Shown here in pieces: positions 8,793 to 17,598 of a stretch of 64,000 nt of DNA; the stretch's first letter is position 1, and every line of letters begins with the position of its first letter. Location: positions 1-64,000 of the forward strand of contig NZ_UZWD01000022.1 in assembly GCF_900631955.1 (NCBI RefSeq), written 5' to 3'. The notes beneath the pieces were generated by a model that was given only the letters and a program-made list of their open reading frames with translations, was not told where the DNA came from and searched no databases. Origin of the DNA: Devosia equisanguinis. Its GTDB lineage: Bacteria; Pseudomonadota; Alphaproteobacteria; Rhizobiales; Devosiaceae. The position numbers were made by a program, and so were the translations under genes.

Positions 8793-9406
8793 TAGTTGAC
8801 CTCGGGGACGGTGTGGGGGCGAGCGGCAAAAGCGCGCTCGAATTCTGCGAAAACCGCGATCATGTGGTCGCGATTGGTCTTGATGCTGCGGGTGCCGGCA
8901 ATCATGCCGATAAAGATATGGGCCGCCGCGTCGGGGTCGATGTCAGCACGAAGCGTGCCGTCGGCGGCGCCCTGCTGAAACATCGCGGCCAGCAAGCCGT
9001 GCCAATGGGCGCGCATCGGCAGCATGATGGCGGCGATTGCCGGGTCGCGGCGGGCGCGCTCGACCAGTTCGGCCATGACCGCGATACGCTCGGGCGCCTC
9101 CTCCTGGGATTCGAGGGCGTCTTCGAATTCCATATGCAGCATTTCGATGCCGTTCTTTCCCTGCCGGGATCGTGCGAGACCCTGGGCGCGAAATTCGTCC
9201 TTGATGCTCTGCGCGACCAGCGCAATCAGCGCTTCCTTGCTCGGCACATGGTAATGCAGGGTCGCGATATTGATGCCGACGCGGGCCGCGATGTCTCGCG
9301 TGCGCAGGCCTTCGAGCCCTTTCTCGACAATCAGGTCGCGCGCTGCCGCGGCAATGGCGGCGCGCCTGTCATCGGTGCTTTCGCGTTTTTGACTATCCTG
9401 TTCCAT
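8792..9406 (-). CDS. TetR-family transcriptional repressor of the MFS efflux gene
   Basis: A 204-residue regulator. The N-terminal helix-turn-helix is recognisable (TRDIAARVGINIATLHYHVPSKEAL, about residues 39-63), followed by a helical ligand-binding domain with the shape of the TetR C-terminal family. It overlaps the MFS gene by one base and is the first gene of that operon, so it most likely represses its own promoter and is released by an efflux substrate. A perfect palindrome at 9437-9454, in the gap ahead of its ATG (9406), is the obvious operator. Confidence 0.93.
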   Translation of the reverse strand: MEQDSQKRESTDDRRAAIAAAARDLIVEKGLEGLRTRDIAARVGINIATLHYHVPSKEALIALVAQSIKDEFRAQGLARSRQGKNGIEMLHMEFEDALESQEEAPERIAVMAELVERARRDPAIAAIMLPMRAHWHGLLAAMFQQGAADGTLRADIDPDAAAHIFIGMIAGTRSIKTNRDHMIAVFAEFERAFAARPHTVPEVN

Positions 9407-9436
9407 GGCGCCCCAATACGCCTGTCACAGGAATTA

Positions 9437-9454
9437 ATCAATCACTTGATTGAT
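9437..9454. promoter_or_regulatory. Probable TetR operator
   Basis: Perfect 8-bp inverted repeat with a 2-bp centre: atcaatca-ct-tgattgat. It sits 30 bases upstream of the TetR start and 100 bases upstream of ilvA. Size and position fit a TetR-dimer operator; the assignment is by inference. Confidence 0.75.
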
Positions 9455-9553
9455 GAACTTTTGCGACAATCCCATCTATCGATGGCGTGCCACGCGCGGT
9501 TGACATTTGCTGTCAGCAGGCGTCCATCACCGCAGTTGTTTGTGGAGCGCACC

Positions 9554-11104
9554 ATGACCGATTATGTCCGCAAGATCCTGACCTCTTCCGTCTATGAGGT
9601 TGCCGAGCAGACCCCGCTCGAGCCCATGGAATTGCTCTCCGCCCGCCTCGGGCGCGGTGTGCTGGTCAAGCGCGAGGACATGCAGCCGGTCTTTTCCTTC
9701 AAGATTCGCGGCGCCCATAACCGCATCGCCCACCTCACCGCCGAGGAGCGCGCCCGCGGCGTCATCTGCGCCTCGGCCGGCAATCACGCTCAGGGCGTCG
9801 CCCTCTCTGCCACGCGGCTGGGTATCCGCGCCGTGGTGGTCATGCCCACCACCACGCCCGCCATTAAGGTCAATGCCGTGTGCCGCCTCGGCGGCGAGGT
9901 CGTCTTGTTCGGCGACGGCTTCGACGCCGCCCGCGCCCATGCGTCGGGCCTTGCCGAACGGCATGGTTATGTCTTCGTCCACCCTTTCGATGATCCCGAC
10001 GTGATTGCCGGTCAGGGCACGATCGGGCTCGAATTGCTGCGCCAGCATCCCGGCCCCATCGGCGCCATCTATGTGCCGGTCGGCGGCGGCGGCCTTGCCG
10101 CGGGAATTGCCAGCTTCGTCAAATTCCTGCGCCCGGAAATCCGCGTCATCGGCGTCGAGCCGGAGGAAGCGGCCAGTATGAAGGCCGCCATTGCCGCCGG
10201 CCATCCCGTGGCGCTCGACCAGGTGGGCCTCTTCGCTGACGGCGTCGCCGTGCGCCAGGTGGGGGACGAGACCTTCCGCCTCTGCCGCGACCTGCTCGAC
10301 GACATCGTCACCGTCAGTGCCGACGAAATCTGCGCCGCCATCAAGGACATTTTTGACGATCACCGCGCCATCACCGAACCGGCCGGCGCCCTGGCTCTGG
10401 CCGGGCTGCGTCGCGATGTCGAGAACGGCAATGCGCCCCAGGGCGCGCTTATCGCCATCAATTCGGGCGCCAATGTCAATTTCGACCGCCTGCGCTATGT
10501 CGCCGAGCGGGCCGAGATCGGCGAACGCGCCGAGGCCCTGCTCGCCGTCACCATTCCCGAGCGCCCCGGCTCCTACCGCGCCTTCATCCGCCTCGTCGGC
10601 CAGCGTGCCATCACCGAATTCAACTACCGCTATGCCCAGGGCAGTTCGGCCCGCATTTTCGTCGGCATCAAGCTGGCCGGTGGCGATGCGGAAAAGCGCG
10701 AAATCATCGACCTGCTCGAGCGCGCGGGGCTCGCCGTCACCGACATGACCGACAATGAGGTGGCAAAACTCCATGTCCGCCACATGGTGGGCGGCCGCGT
10801 CGCCGGCCTTGCCGATGAAATGGTGTTCCGCTTCCAGTTCCCCGAGCGGCCCGGGGCCCTGCTCAAATTCCTCGAGGGGCTCAACGACGCCTGGAACATC
10901 TCCCTGTTCCACTACCGCAATCACGGCGCCGATTATGGCCGGGTTCTGGTCGGCATCGAAGTTCCGCCAGAAACGCGCGCCGACTTCTTCGCCCATATCG
11001 ACGCCATCGGCTTCCCGTACTGGGACGAAACCGAAAACCCGGCCTATCGACAGTTTCTCGATATCAACGAGACCACCCCAAAACCGGGTTCGACATCAAC
11101 CTGA
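9554..11104 (+). CDS. ilvA: Threonine ammonia-lyase, biosynthetic type
   Basis: PLP enzyme that deaminates threonine to 2-oxobutanoate, the first committed step to isoleucine. Start at ATG 9554 (MTDYVRK); upstream in-frame sequence is antisense to TetR. The 516 residues match the long IlvA form of E. coli (514). The catalytic lysine is K50 in FSFKIRGAHN, the phosphate loop is GGGGLAAGIA near residue 180, and two ACT-like regulatory segments follow: ERPGSYRAF near 335 and ERPGALLKF near 430. These predict allosteric inhibition by isoleucine, unlike the short catabolic TdcB. Divergent from the TetR-MFS operon. Confidence 0.96.
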   Translation: MTDYVRKILTSSVYEVAEQTPLEPMELLSARLGRGVLVKREDMQPVFSFKIRGAHNRIAHLTAEERARGVICASAGNHAQGVALSATRLGIRAVVVMPTTTPAIKVNAVCRLGGEVVLFGDGFDAARAHASGLAERHGYVFVHPFDDPDVIAGQGTIGLELLRQHPGPIGAIYVPVGGGGLAAGIASFVKFLRPEIRVIGVEPEEAASMKAAIAAGHPVALDQVGLFADGVAVRQVGDETFRLCRDLLDDIVTVSADEICAAIKDIFDDHRAITEPAGALALAGLRRDVENGNAPQGALIAINSGANVNFDRLRYVAERAEIGERAEALLAVTIPERPGSYRAFIRLVGQRAITEFNYRYAQGSSARIFVGIKLAGGDAEKREIIDLLERAGLAVTDMTDNEVAKLHVRHMVGGRVAGLADEMVFRFQFPERPGALLKFLEGLNDAWNISLFHYRNHGADYGRVLVGIEVPPETRADFFAHIDAIGFPYWDETENPAYRQFLDINETTPKPGSTST

Positions 11105-11251
11105 AATATACCGCAACTACATCGGCTGACGTATTTCCGCCCACAAGCCATTGCAATTGAACGGGCAAGGGGCGATCTGCTGCTTTCAACGCGCGAGCCG
11201 GGGTGCATCGGGCGCGCAATTCTTGAACCATATCCGAGGGATAAAAACACG

Positions 11252-12475
11252 ATGATGAGCCTGTCCAAGACCACCAGCCTGATGCTTGCCAGCGGGCTCG
11301 CGACCCTGGCCCTGCTGCAGCCCGCCATGGCTCTGGATGCCGAGACCTTCGTCAACCGCATCGAGACCGTCTACAAGGTCATGGGCTACGACTTCAGCTT
11401 CGGCCCCGCTACCCTTGATGGCGACACCATCACCGTCGATGGCGGCACCCTGGGCATTGTCGGGCTGGGCGACGAGCCGATGAAGTTCGACACCACCCTC
11501 ACCTTCTCCGGCGTTGCCGAGACCGAAGATGGCGGCTTCACTGCCGACAGCCTGACCATTCCCGACATCGACACCGATTTCTCCGCCGACCCGGTCGGCC
11601 ACCTGTCCCTCACCGATATCCGCGTCGAGAACATCGTGCTGCCGCCCGAAGGCGTCACCGGTTCTGCCGCGCTGATGCAGACGGCCGGCGTCGTGGCCAC
11701 CGGCCCGCTGTCGGTGACCCGCGATGGCGCCGAAGTCATCTCCATCGACAGCATGGACATGACCTCCGAGTTCACCCATGACGCTGCCGGCGCGCTGGAA
11801 AGCCTCGTCACCACCACCTCGATTGCCGGCCTCTGGGCCGATCTGTCCACCGTCAAGGACGAAGAGCCCGACGCCGGTGCCATGATCGAAGCCCTCGGCC
11901 TCACCGAAATCAATGGCGACTTCAACCAGACCATGACCTGGTCGATGGGCGATGGTCACCTCGTGCTCGAAGAGTCCAAGCTCGACCTCGCCGATGCCGG
12001 CGCCATCGACTTCAAGCTCGACGTGCTCGGCTTCACCCCGGCCATCCTCGACAAGATCTACGCCATGCAGGGCGAAGGCCTCGAGGCAACCAGCGAAGAA
12101 GCCCAGGCCAAGCAGATGATGGTCGGCATGGAACTGCTCCAGGCCCTGTCCATCTCCAGCGCCTCGATCCGCTATGACGACGCTTCGCTCGCCGGCAAGC
12201 TGCTGGATGTGTTCGCCGCCCAGTCCGGCACCGACCGTGCTGCCTTCGTCGAAGGCCTCAAGGCCACCCTGCCGGGGATCGTCGCTCAAAGCGGCATTCC
12301 GGCGCTGACCGATCTGGTCGTGCCGCCGGTCTCCGCCTTCCTCGACGATCCGCAGAGCCTTGAAATCTCGGTCAAGCCGCCGCAGCCGACCAGCCTACTG
12401 GTCCTCACTGCCGCCGCCTCCAACCCGGCCGGTCTCATCTCGGCCATCGGCCTGGCCGTTACCGCCAACCAGTAA
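11252..12475 (+). CDS. Exported protein of unknown function
   Basis: I do not recognise a family. The 407-residue protein starts at ATG 11252 (a second ATG follows directly; GAGGGA lies about 11 bases upstream). It has a clear Sec signal peptide ending near PAMALDAE (cleavage about residue 28). The mature part is acidic and rich in Ala, Asp, Thr and Leu, with alternating-polarity stretches such as DGDTITVDGGTLGIVGLG near 59 that suggest repeated beta-strands, and a more helical C-terminal half. There is no lipobox and no second membrane helix, so a soluble periplasmic or secreted protein is likely. It stands alone and ends in a strong terminator. Confidence 0.85.
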   Translation: MMSLSKTTSLMLASGLATLALLQPAMALDAETFVNRIETVYKVMGYDFSFGPATLDGDTITVDGGTLGIVGLGDEPMKFDTTLTFSGVAETEDGGFTADSLTIPDIDTDFSADPVGHLSLTDIRVENIVLPPEGVTGSAALMQTAGVVATGPLSVTRDGAEVISIDSMDMTSEFTHDAAGALESLVTTTSIAGLWADLSTVKDEEPDAGAMIEALGLTEINGDFNQTMTWSMGDGHLVLEESKLDLADAGAIDFKLDVLGFTPAILDKIYAMQGEGLEATSEEAQAKQMMVGMELLQALSISSASIRYDDASLAGKLLDVFAAQSGTDRAAFVEGLKATLPGIVAQSGIPALTDLVVPPVSAFLDDPQSLEISVKPPQPTSLLVLTAAASNPAGLISAIGLAVTANQ

Positions 12476-12487
12476 TCCGAACGCCCG

Positions 12488-12516
12488 AAAGGCCCCTCTC
12501 CGGAGGGGCCTTTTTT
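12488..12516 (+). terminator. Rho-independent terminator
   Basis: An 11-bp stem aaaggcccctc / gaggggccttt with a tccg loop, continued by a T run (12511-12516). It ends the unknown exported-protein gene. Confidence 0.92.
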
Positions 12517-12594
12517 ATGCCTGCCTATCTCCCGCCAGGAACTGTCCCCAAAAGGTGGGATGAAGCATCAACGCTTTTCTGCGATACTGCCGCC

Positions 12595-13299
12595 ATGACC
12601 CTTCCTGCTTCGATCCCGCCGAAAAATCTCGACCACGTCACCGACTGGGTGTTTGACCTCGACAACACCCTCTATCCGCGCGAATGCAATCTCTTCGCGC
12701 AGATCGATGTGCGCATCACCCGCTATGTCATGGATGTGACGCAGCTCGAATTCGACGCCGCGCGGACCCTGCAGAAGGAATACTATCGGGATTTCGGCAC
12801 CACACTGAACGGGCTGATGACCCGCCATCGCATCGATCCCGACCATTTCCTCAACACCGTGCACGCCATCGACTATAGCCCGGTGACAGCTCATCCCGAG
12901 TTGGTGGCTGCCATCCGCGACCTTCCCGGCCGCAAGTTCATCCTCACCAATGGCGATACCGGCCATGCCCGCGCCGTGCTGTCGCGACTGGGCGGCGATA
13001 ACCTGTTCGAGGATGTCTACGACATCCGCGCCATGACCTATGTGCCCAAGCCGCACCGCCAGGCCTATGATGGCTTCCTCGCCCGCCAGGGCATCGATCC
13101 CGCCCGCGCCATCATGTTCGACGACCTGGAAAAGAACCTCGTCGTGCCGCACGAAATCGGCATGGCCACCGTGCAGGTGGTCGCCGCCGACGACTATAGC
13201 CATGATCAGGTCGACGCCTGGGAGCTGGGCCGCACCACCGGTCCGCATGTGCATCACATCACCGGCGACCTCGCCGGCTTCCTCCGCAACCTTCCCTAA
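12595..13299 (+). CDS. HAD-superfamily pyrimidine 5'-nucleotidase
   Basis: Start chosen at ATG 12595 (MTLPASI); the longer open frame from 12517 begins inside the preceding terminator. The 234-residue protein has the HAD motifs in order: I, FDLDNTLYP near residue 20 with the nucleophile Asp; II, ILTNGD near 115; and IV, MFDDLEKN near 178, with a lysine of motif III in VPKPHRQAY. The subfamily resembles the pyrimidine 5'-nucleotidases (SDT1/YjjG-like), which remove phosphate from UMP or CMP and may clean up damaged nucleotides. Exact substrate is inferred. Not obviously in an operon with its neighbours. Confidence 0.88.
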   Translation: MTLPASIPPKNLDHVTDWVFDLDNTLYPRECNLFAQIDVRITRYVMDVTQLEFDAARTLQKEYYRDFGTTLNGLMTRHRIDPDHFLNTVHAIDYSPVTAHPELVAAIRDLPGRKFILTNGDTGHARAVLSRLGGDNLFEDVYDIRAMTYVPKPHRQAYDGFLARQGIDPARAIMFDDLEKNLVVPHEIGMATVQVVAADDYSHDQVDAWELGRTTGPHVHHITGDLAGFLRNLP

Positions 13300-13384
13300 C
13301 CCCGCGCCTTTAGCTTACGGGCCTGCCCCGGGTCGGCTCCATTCTCCTGCGGCCCTGCCGCCATGCATTACGGGAATCCCAAAC

Positions 13385-14374
13385 ATGGAATATCGTCGCC
13401 TGGGCAAATCCGGCCTCAAGGTCAGCGAAGTCTCGCTCGGCAGCTGGGTCACCTTCTCCAAGCAGGTGGACCAGTCGGACGCCATTGCGCTGATGCGCCA
13501 CGCTTATGACGCCGGCATCAATTTCTTTGACAATGCCGAGGGCTATGAAGCCGGCGAGTCCGAAGTGCTGATGGGCGAAGCGCTTAAGAAGCTCGGCTGG
13601 GGCCGCGACACCTATTCGGTGTCCTCGAAAGTCTTTTGGGGCGGCTCCAGGCCGACGCAGAAGGGTCTCAGCCGCAAGCATGTGACCGAGGCGGCGCATG
13701 CAGCGCTGAAGCGTTTGCAGGTCGATTATCTCGATCTCTATTTCTGCCATCGCCCCGACGTCGATACCCCGATCGAGGAAACCGTCTGGGCCATGCATAA
13801 CCTCGTGACCCAGGGCAAGATCCTCTATTGGGGCACGTCCGAATGGAACGCGCGGCAGTTGACCGAGGCCTGGGGCGTGGCCCGCGCCAATCACCTCACC
13901 CCGCCCACCATGGAACAGCCGCAATACAATCTGTTCGTGCGCGAAAAGGTCGAGGCCGATTATTTGCCGGTCTATGAACTGCTCGGCCTGGGCACCACCA
14001 TCTGGTCGCCGCTGGCCTCGGGCCTCTTGACCGGCAAATATAATGACGGCATCCCCGCCGACAGCCGCCTCAGCCTGCCCGGCTATGAATGGCTGCGCGA
14101 CCAGTGGACCAACGAAGCCGGCAAGGCCAAGCTCGACAAGATCCGCCAGCTGGCCACCCTTGCCGGCGATATCGGCATCTCGATCACCCACCTGGCTTTG
14201 CTCTGGTGCCTGCGCAATCCCCATGTCTCGACGGTGATCCTCGGCGCCTCCAAGCTCGACCAGCTCAAGGACAACCTCGCCGCCCTCGAGCACAAGGACA
14301 AGCTGACCCCAGAAGTGCTCGAGCAGATCGAAACCATCATGGCCAACAAACCGGCAGCTCCGCAGCGGCATTAA
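13385..14374 (+). CDS. Aldo/keto reductase, potassium-channel beta-subunit-like
   Basis: NADPH-dependent oxidoreductase of the AKR superfamily, 329 residues, starting at ATG 13385 (MEYRRLGKSGL). The catalytic tetrad is visible: Asp in FFDNAEGY (near 52), the Tyr of the same segment, Lys in SSKVFWGG (near 84) and His in YFCHRPD (near 122). The C-terminal cofactor loop GASKLDQLKDNL matches the family. The sequence resembles the Kv-beta/YghZ branch rather than the short AKRs. The physiological carbonyl substrate cannot be inferred. It is followed by a repeat cluster and no further gene on this strand for 1 kb. Confidence 0.92.
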   Translation: MEYRRLGKSGLKVSEVSLGSWVTFSKQVDQSDAIALMRHAYDAGINFFDNAEGYEAGESEVLMGEALKKLGWGRDTYSVSSKVFWGGSRPTQKGLSRKHVTEAAHAALKRLQVDYLDLYFCHRPDVDTPIEETVWAMHNLVTQGKILYWGTSEWNARQLTEAWGVARANHLTPPTMEQPQYNLFVREKVEADYLPVYELLGLGTTIWSPLASGLLTGKYNDGIPADSRLSLPGYEWLRDQWTNEAGKAKLDKIRQLATLAGDIGISITHLALLWCLRNPHVSTVILGASKLDQLKDNLAALEHKDKLTPEVLEQIETIMANKPAAPQRH

Positions 14375-14427
14375 GAGTACGAGGCCGTCCCGAACGGCCA
14401 TCGCCCTTGGCACCATCTGCCCAGAAC

Positions 14428-14503
14428 ACGATGCAGCTCCTCCCCCTCCTTCAGGGGGAGGCTGGGTGGGGGTGTGCAACACGCTCCCAACCATGTGCGA
14501 TAA
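14428..14503 (+). repeat. Dispersed palindromic repeat, family A (full length)
   Basis: ACGATGCAGCTCCTCCC start, hairpin, GCTGGGTGGGGGTGTGCAACACGCT, then CC...GTGCGATA; the same order as the copies at 1954 and 20225. Confidence 0.85.
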
Positions 14504-14542
14504 CGCTGCCGCTTGATCGCCCCCCACACCCGGCCGTCATCC

Positions 14543-14638
14543 ACCACCGGCCGTCACCCTCGGGCGAAGACCCGAGGGCTCTACACTTGCCGGCATTTCC
14601 ACAAACAAGACCGCTCGGCTCAAGGCCGAGGGTGAAAT
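14543..14638. repeat. Palindromic repeat, family B (CCCTCGGG type)
   Basis: A CCCTCGGG / CCCGAGGG inverted repeat (14557-14578) followed by CTCTACACTTGCCGG and a closing GGCCGAGGGTGA. Related cores occur near 43.7 and 47.9 kb. Confidence 0.6.
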
Positions 14639-14658
14639 AGAGTGTTTCCTGTTCTGGG

Positions 14659-14712
14659 CAATGCGGCTCCATCGCCCCCTCCCCCCTTGAGGGGGAGGGT
14701 TGGGGTGGGGTC
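14659..14712 (+). repeat. Dispersed palindromic repeat, family A (diverged)
   Basis: Begins CAATGCGGCTCC, then a CCCTCCCCCC / GGGGGAGGG hairpin with a ttga loop and TTGGGGTGGGGTC, a variant of the family core. Confidence 0.7.
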
Positions 14713-14746
14713 GTTTAGCGATCCACTGATGGACCCCCTCCCTCAT

Positions 14747-14780
14747 TCCCTCCCCTCAAGCGGGAGGGAGGCGAAGGAGC
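14747..14780. repeat. Family A half-element
   Basis: Contains CCCTCCCCTCAAGCGGGAGG and GGAGGCGAAGGAG. The same GGGAGGGAGGCGAAGGA tail occurs near 20.32 kb. Confidence 0.6.
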
Positions 14781-14843
14781 CCGGACTCCACCTCAGTTTG
14801 AAATGCTCCAGTGCCCACCGCTCGCCACACCAGACCCCAAAAC

Positions 14844-15275
14844 CTAAGCCGCCTCGCCGTGATATTGGCACTGGCCGTGGTCGGCGAGGATCTCGATGAC
14901 CCGGCAGCTTTCGACCCGGCCGTGGGAGCAGCCTTCCACCATCCGCTCCAGCTCGTGCTGCAGGGCCTGCAGGCTGGCGATCTTGGCCTTGACGGCCACC
15001 AGATGTTCCCTGGCGATACCGTCGGCCCGCTCGCAGGATTGCTCGGGCTGGTCCTGCAGTTTCAGCAGCGTCTTGATCTCGTCGATCTCGAAACCCAGCT
15101 CGCGCGAATGGCGGATGAAGGTCAGTCGCTCCATGTCCTTGCGATCATAGCTGCGGCGCCCGCCATCGGTGCGCGGCGGCACCGGCAGCAATCCGATCTG
15201 CTCGTAATAGCGGATGGTGGGCACCTTGACCCCACTGGCCTGTGACACTTTGCCGATAGCGACACCAATGCTCAT
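14844..15275 (-). CDS. MerR-family metal-responsive regulator (ZntR/CadR/PbrR-like)
   Basis: A 143-residue regulator with the MerR N-terminal helix-turn-helix (IGKVSQASGVKVPTIRYYEQ near residues 7-26), a long dimerisation helix, and a C-terminal tail with cysteines and histidines (one Cys near 80; CSHGRVESC near 115-123; CQYH at the end). That pattern suggests binding of Zn, Cd or Pb. It is divergent from a Zn/Cd/Pb-type P-ATPase with only 67 bases between the two starts. Such pairs act by twisting an over-long promoter spacer to switch on efflux when metal is high. Confidence 0.92.
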   Translation of the reverse strand: MSIGVAIGKVSQASGVKVPTIRYYEQIGLLPVPPRTDGGRRSYDRKDMERLTFIRHSRELGFEIDEIKTLLKLQDQPEQSCERADGIAREHLVAVKAKIASLQALQHELERMVEGCSHGRVESCRVIEILADHGQCQYHGEAA

Positions 15276-15282
15276 TTCGCTC

Positions 15283-15313
15283 TTGCTCCTCTAGTCACTA
15301 GAGAATGTAGGCC
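15283..15313 (+). promoter_or_regulatory. MerR-type promoter/operator of the metal efflux gene
   Basis: A perfect dyad ctctag-tca-ctagag (15289-15303) directly follows a TTGCTC -35 hexamer. The best -10 candidates (ATGTAG or TGTAGG) lie 18-19 bases downstream, the over-long spacing typical of MerR-activated promoters. Confidence 0.75.
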
Positions 15314-15342
15314 TGTTCCCAGAAATGCAAGGAGCAGTCGCC

Positions 15343-17574
15343 ATGTCAGCAGAAATCGAAACCACACGTTTCCGTGTCGAGGGCATGGATTGCGCCAGCT
15401 GCGCCAGCAAGATCGACATTGCCGTGCGCCGCCTGCCGGGGGTGGAAGATGTGTCTGTTTCCGTCGTCGGCGGCGCCATGACCGTGCGCCACCGCCACAC
15501 CGAGGCCGACATGATTGCCCGCAAGGTGACGAGCCTCGGCTACAAGACCGCGCCGCTCTCCGCCACGGCACCAGCCCCCATGTCGGGACCCGGCGCGCCC
15601 CATGATCACGACCATGACGGGCACGATCATGGTGCGGACAATCGCGGCAAGTCCAAGGATGCCCTGGCCGGCATGCATGGTCACGACCATAGCCTTGAAT
15701 CCGGCCCCTGGTGGCAGACGACCAAGGCCAGGCTCACGCTGCTCAGCGCGCTGGCCGTCGTCCTGGCCTTTGCCGCCGGCCAGTTTTTCCCAGCGCTGGA
15801 GCAATGGGCCTTCGTGCTGGCCATGGTGGTCGGCCTCGTGCCCATTGCCCGCCGCGCCTGGATGGGCGCGGTCAATGGCAGCCCCTTTTCCATCGAGACG
15901 CTGATGACCGTCGCGGCCATTGGCGCTGTGTTCATCAATGCCGCCGAAGAAGCGGCCATCGTCGTCCTGCTGTTCCTGATCGGCGAACTATTGGAAGGCG
16001 TAGCCACCGGCCGGGCCCGCGCCAGCATCAAGGCGCTGGCTAATCTCGTGCCGCGCATGGCCCTGCGCGAGAGCGGCGAAACCGTCGCCGAAATGCCCGC
16101 CGAGAAACTGGCCGTGGGCGATATCGTCCTGGTCCGCCCCGGCGACCGCATTCCCGCTGATGGTCTGGTGGCCTCGGGTGAAAGCGCCGTTGATGAAGCA
16201 CCGGTCACCGGCGAATCCGTGCCAAAGCGCAAGCAGGCCGACGATCCGGTCTTTGCCGGCACCATCAACCAGGACGGCGCTTTGCGCATCCGGGTGACTG
16301 CGGCCGCCGCCGACAATACCATTGCGCGCATCATTGCCCTGGTCGAGGAAGCCCAGGAATCCAAGGCGCCGACCGAGCGGTTCATCGACCGGTTTTCGCG
16401 CTATTACACCCCCGGCGTCATGGTGGTTGCCGCTCTCATTGCCATCCTGCCGCCGCTGCTGACGGGCCAGCCCTGGGACGAGTGGGTCTATAAGGGCCTC
16501 GCCGTGCTGCTGATCGGCTGCCCCTGCGCGCTGGTCATCTCAACACCCGCCGCCATTGCCGCCGCTCTGTCGGCCGGTGCACGCCGGGGGCTGTTGATGA
16601 AGGGCGGCGCGGTGCTCGAACAATTGGGCAAGATCGACATGGTGGCGCTAGACAAGACCGGCACGCTGACCGAGGGCAAGCCCAAAGTCACCGACATCAT
16701 CGCTTTCGGCAAGACCGAGGCAGAGGTCCTGTCCCTGTCTGCCGCGCTCGAAACGGGCTCCAGCCACCCGCTCGCCCTCGCCATCCTCAACCGGGCCAAG
16801 GCCGACGGGATCGTGCCGCCACAGGCCGAAAACGCCGGCGCGGTTGGCGGCAAGGGCATTGTCGGCACGGTTGCAGGCGTATCGCTCTTCCTCGGCTCGC
16901 CCAAGGCCGCCGCTGCCACGACGCCGCTTGCTCCTGAACTTTCGGCGCGCATTGCGGCCTTGAACGACGAAGGCAAGACCGTCTCGGTGCTTCTGGCTGA
17001 CAATGCCATTGCCGGGGTCATCGCCATGCGCGACGAGCCGCGTGACGACGCCCGTTCCGGCCTCGCCGAACTCAAGCGCCTCGGTGCCGACGTCATCATG
17101 CTCACCGGCGACAATGCCCGCACCGCCAAGGCCATCGCTGCCGATCTCGGCATTACCCCACGCGCCGAGCTGCTGCCACAGGACAAGCAGCGCATCGTCG
17201 GTGAGCTCAAAGCCGCGGGCAAGACCGTGGCCAAGGTCGGCGACGGCATCAATGACGCGCCCGCCCTCGCCGCCGCCGATATCGGCATCGCCATGGGGGG
17301 CGGCACCGATGTGGCGCTTGAAACCGCCGATGCCGCCGTGCTGCATGGGCGGGTTGGAGATGTCGCCAACATGATCCGTCTGTCGCGCGCCACCATGGCC
17401 AATATCGGCCAGAACATCACCATCGCGCTGGGCTTGAAGGCGGTGTTCCTCGTCACCACCATTATCGGCGTTACCGGACTATGGCCGGCCATCCTCGCCG
17501 ATACTGGCGCCACCGTGCTGGTCACCGCCAATGCCATGCGCCTCCTCGCCTGGAAGGGCAACAACCAGGCCTGA
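15343..17574 (+). CDS. Heavy-metal P1B-type ATPase (Zn/Cd/Pb exporter, ZntA-like)
   Basis: Start at ATG 15343, preceded by AAGGAG; an upstream in-frame ATG at 15325 lacks such a site. The 743-residue inner-membrane pump has an N-terminal HMA metal-binding domain (GMDCASC near residue 12), a His/Asp-rich linker ([11 protein letters not shown] near 90, HGHDH near 114), the membrane metal site CPCAL, the phosphorylation motif DKTGT, the TGES actuator loop, SSHPLA of the nucleotide domain, and GDGINDAPA. The CPC site with the ZntA-type context predicts export of Zn2+, Cd2+ or Pb2+. Controlled by the divergent MerR protein. Confidence 0.95.
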   Translation: MSAEIETTRFRVEGMDCASCASKIDIAVRRLPGVEDVSVSVVGGAMTVRHRHTEADMIARKVTSLGYKTAPLSATAPAPMSGPGAPHDHDHDGHDHGADNRGKSKDALAGMHGHDHSLESGPWWQTTKARLTLLSALAVVLAFAAGQFFPALEQWAFVLAMVVGLVPIARRAWMGAVNGSPFSIETLMTVAAIGAVFINAAEEAAIVVLLFLIGELLEGVATGRARASIKALANLVPRMALRESGETVAEMPAEKLAVGDIVLVRPGDRIPADGLVASGESAVDEAPVTGESVPKRKQADDPVFAGTINQDGALRIRVTAAAADNTIARIIALVEEAQESKAPTERFIDRFSRYYTPGVMVVAALIAILPPLLTGQPWDEWVYKGLAVLLIGCPCALVISTPAAIAAALSAGARRGLLMKGGAVLEQLGKIDMVALDKTGTLTEGKPKVTDIIAFGKTEAEVLSLSAALETGSSHPLALAILNRAKADGIVPPQAENAGAVGGKGIVGTVAGVSLFLGSPKAAAATTPLAPELSARIAALNDEGKTVSVLLADNAIAGVIAMRDEPRDDARSGLAELKRLGADVIMLTGDNARTAKAIAADLGITPRAELLPQDKQRIVGELKAAGKTVAKVGDGINDAPALAAADIGIAMGGGTDVALETADAAVLHGRVGDVANMIRLSRATMANIGQNITIALGLKAVFLVTTIIGVTGLWPAILADTGATVLVTANAMRLLAWKGNNQA

Positions 17575-17598
17575 TGCAGTTTCGGTCGAGGCGCCGGG

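Larger units (their letters stand above)
14375..14843. other. Intergenic repeat cluster
   Basis: About 470 bp with no plausible gene, made almost entirely of family A and family B palindromic repeats (separate entries). All ORFs here are translations of the repeats. Confidence 0.75.

Noticed and set aside
6475-8795. Long plus-strand frame antisense to the MFS transporter (523 codons from about 7224)
   Set aside because: It is the exact mirror of a clear 14-helix transporter, has Gln/Arg/Asp/His-biased composition typical of antisense frames in GC-rich DNA, and contains family A repeat sequence at its start.
14375-14843. CRISPR-like repeat array
   Set aside because: Repeats are palindromic, of unequal length, not regularly spaced, occur all over the window, and there are no cas genes.
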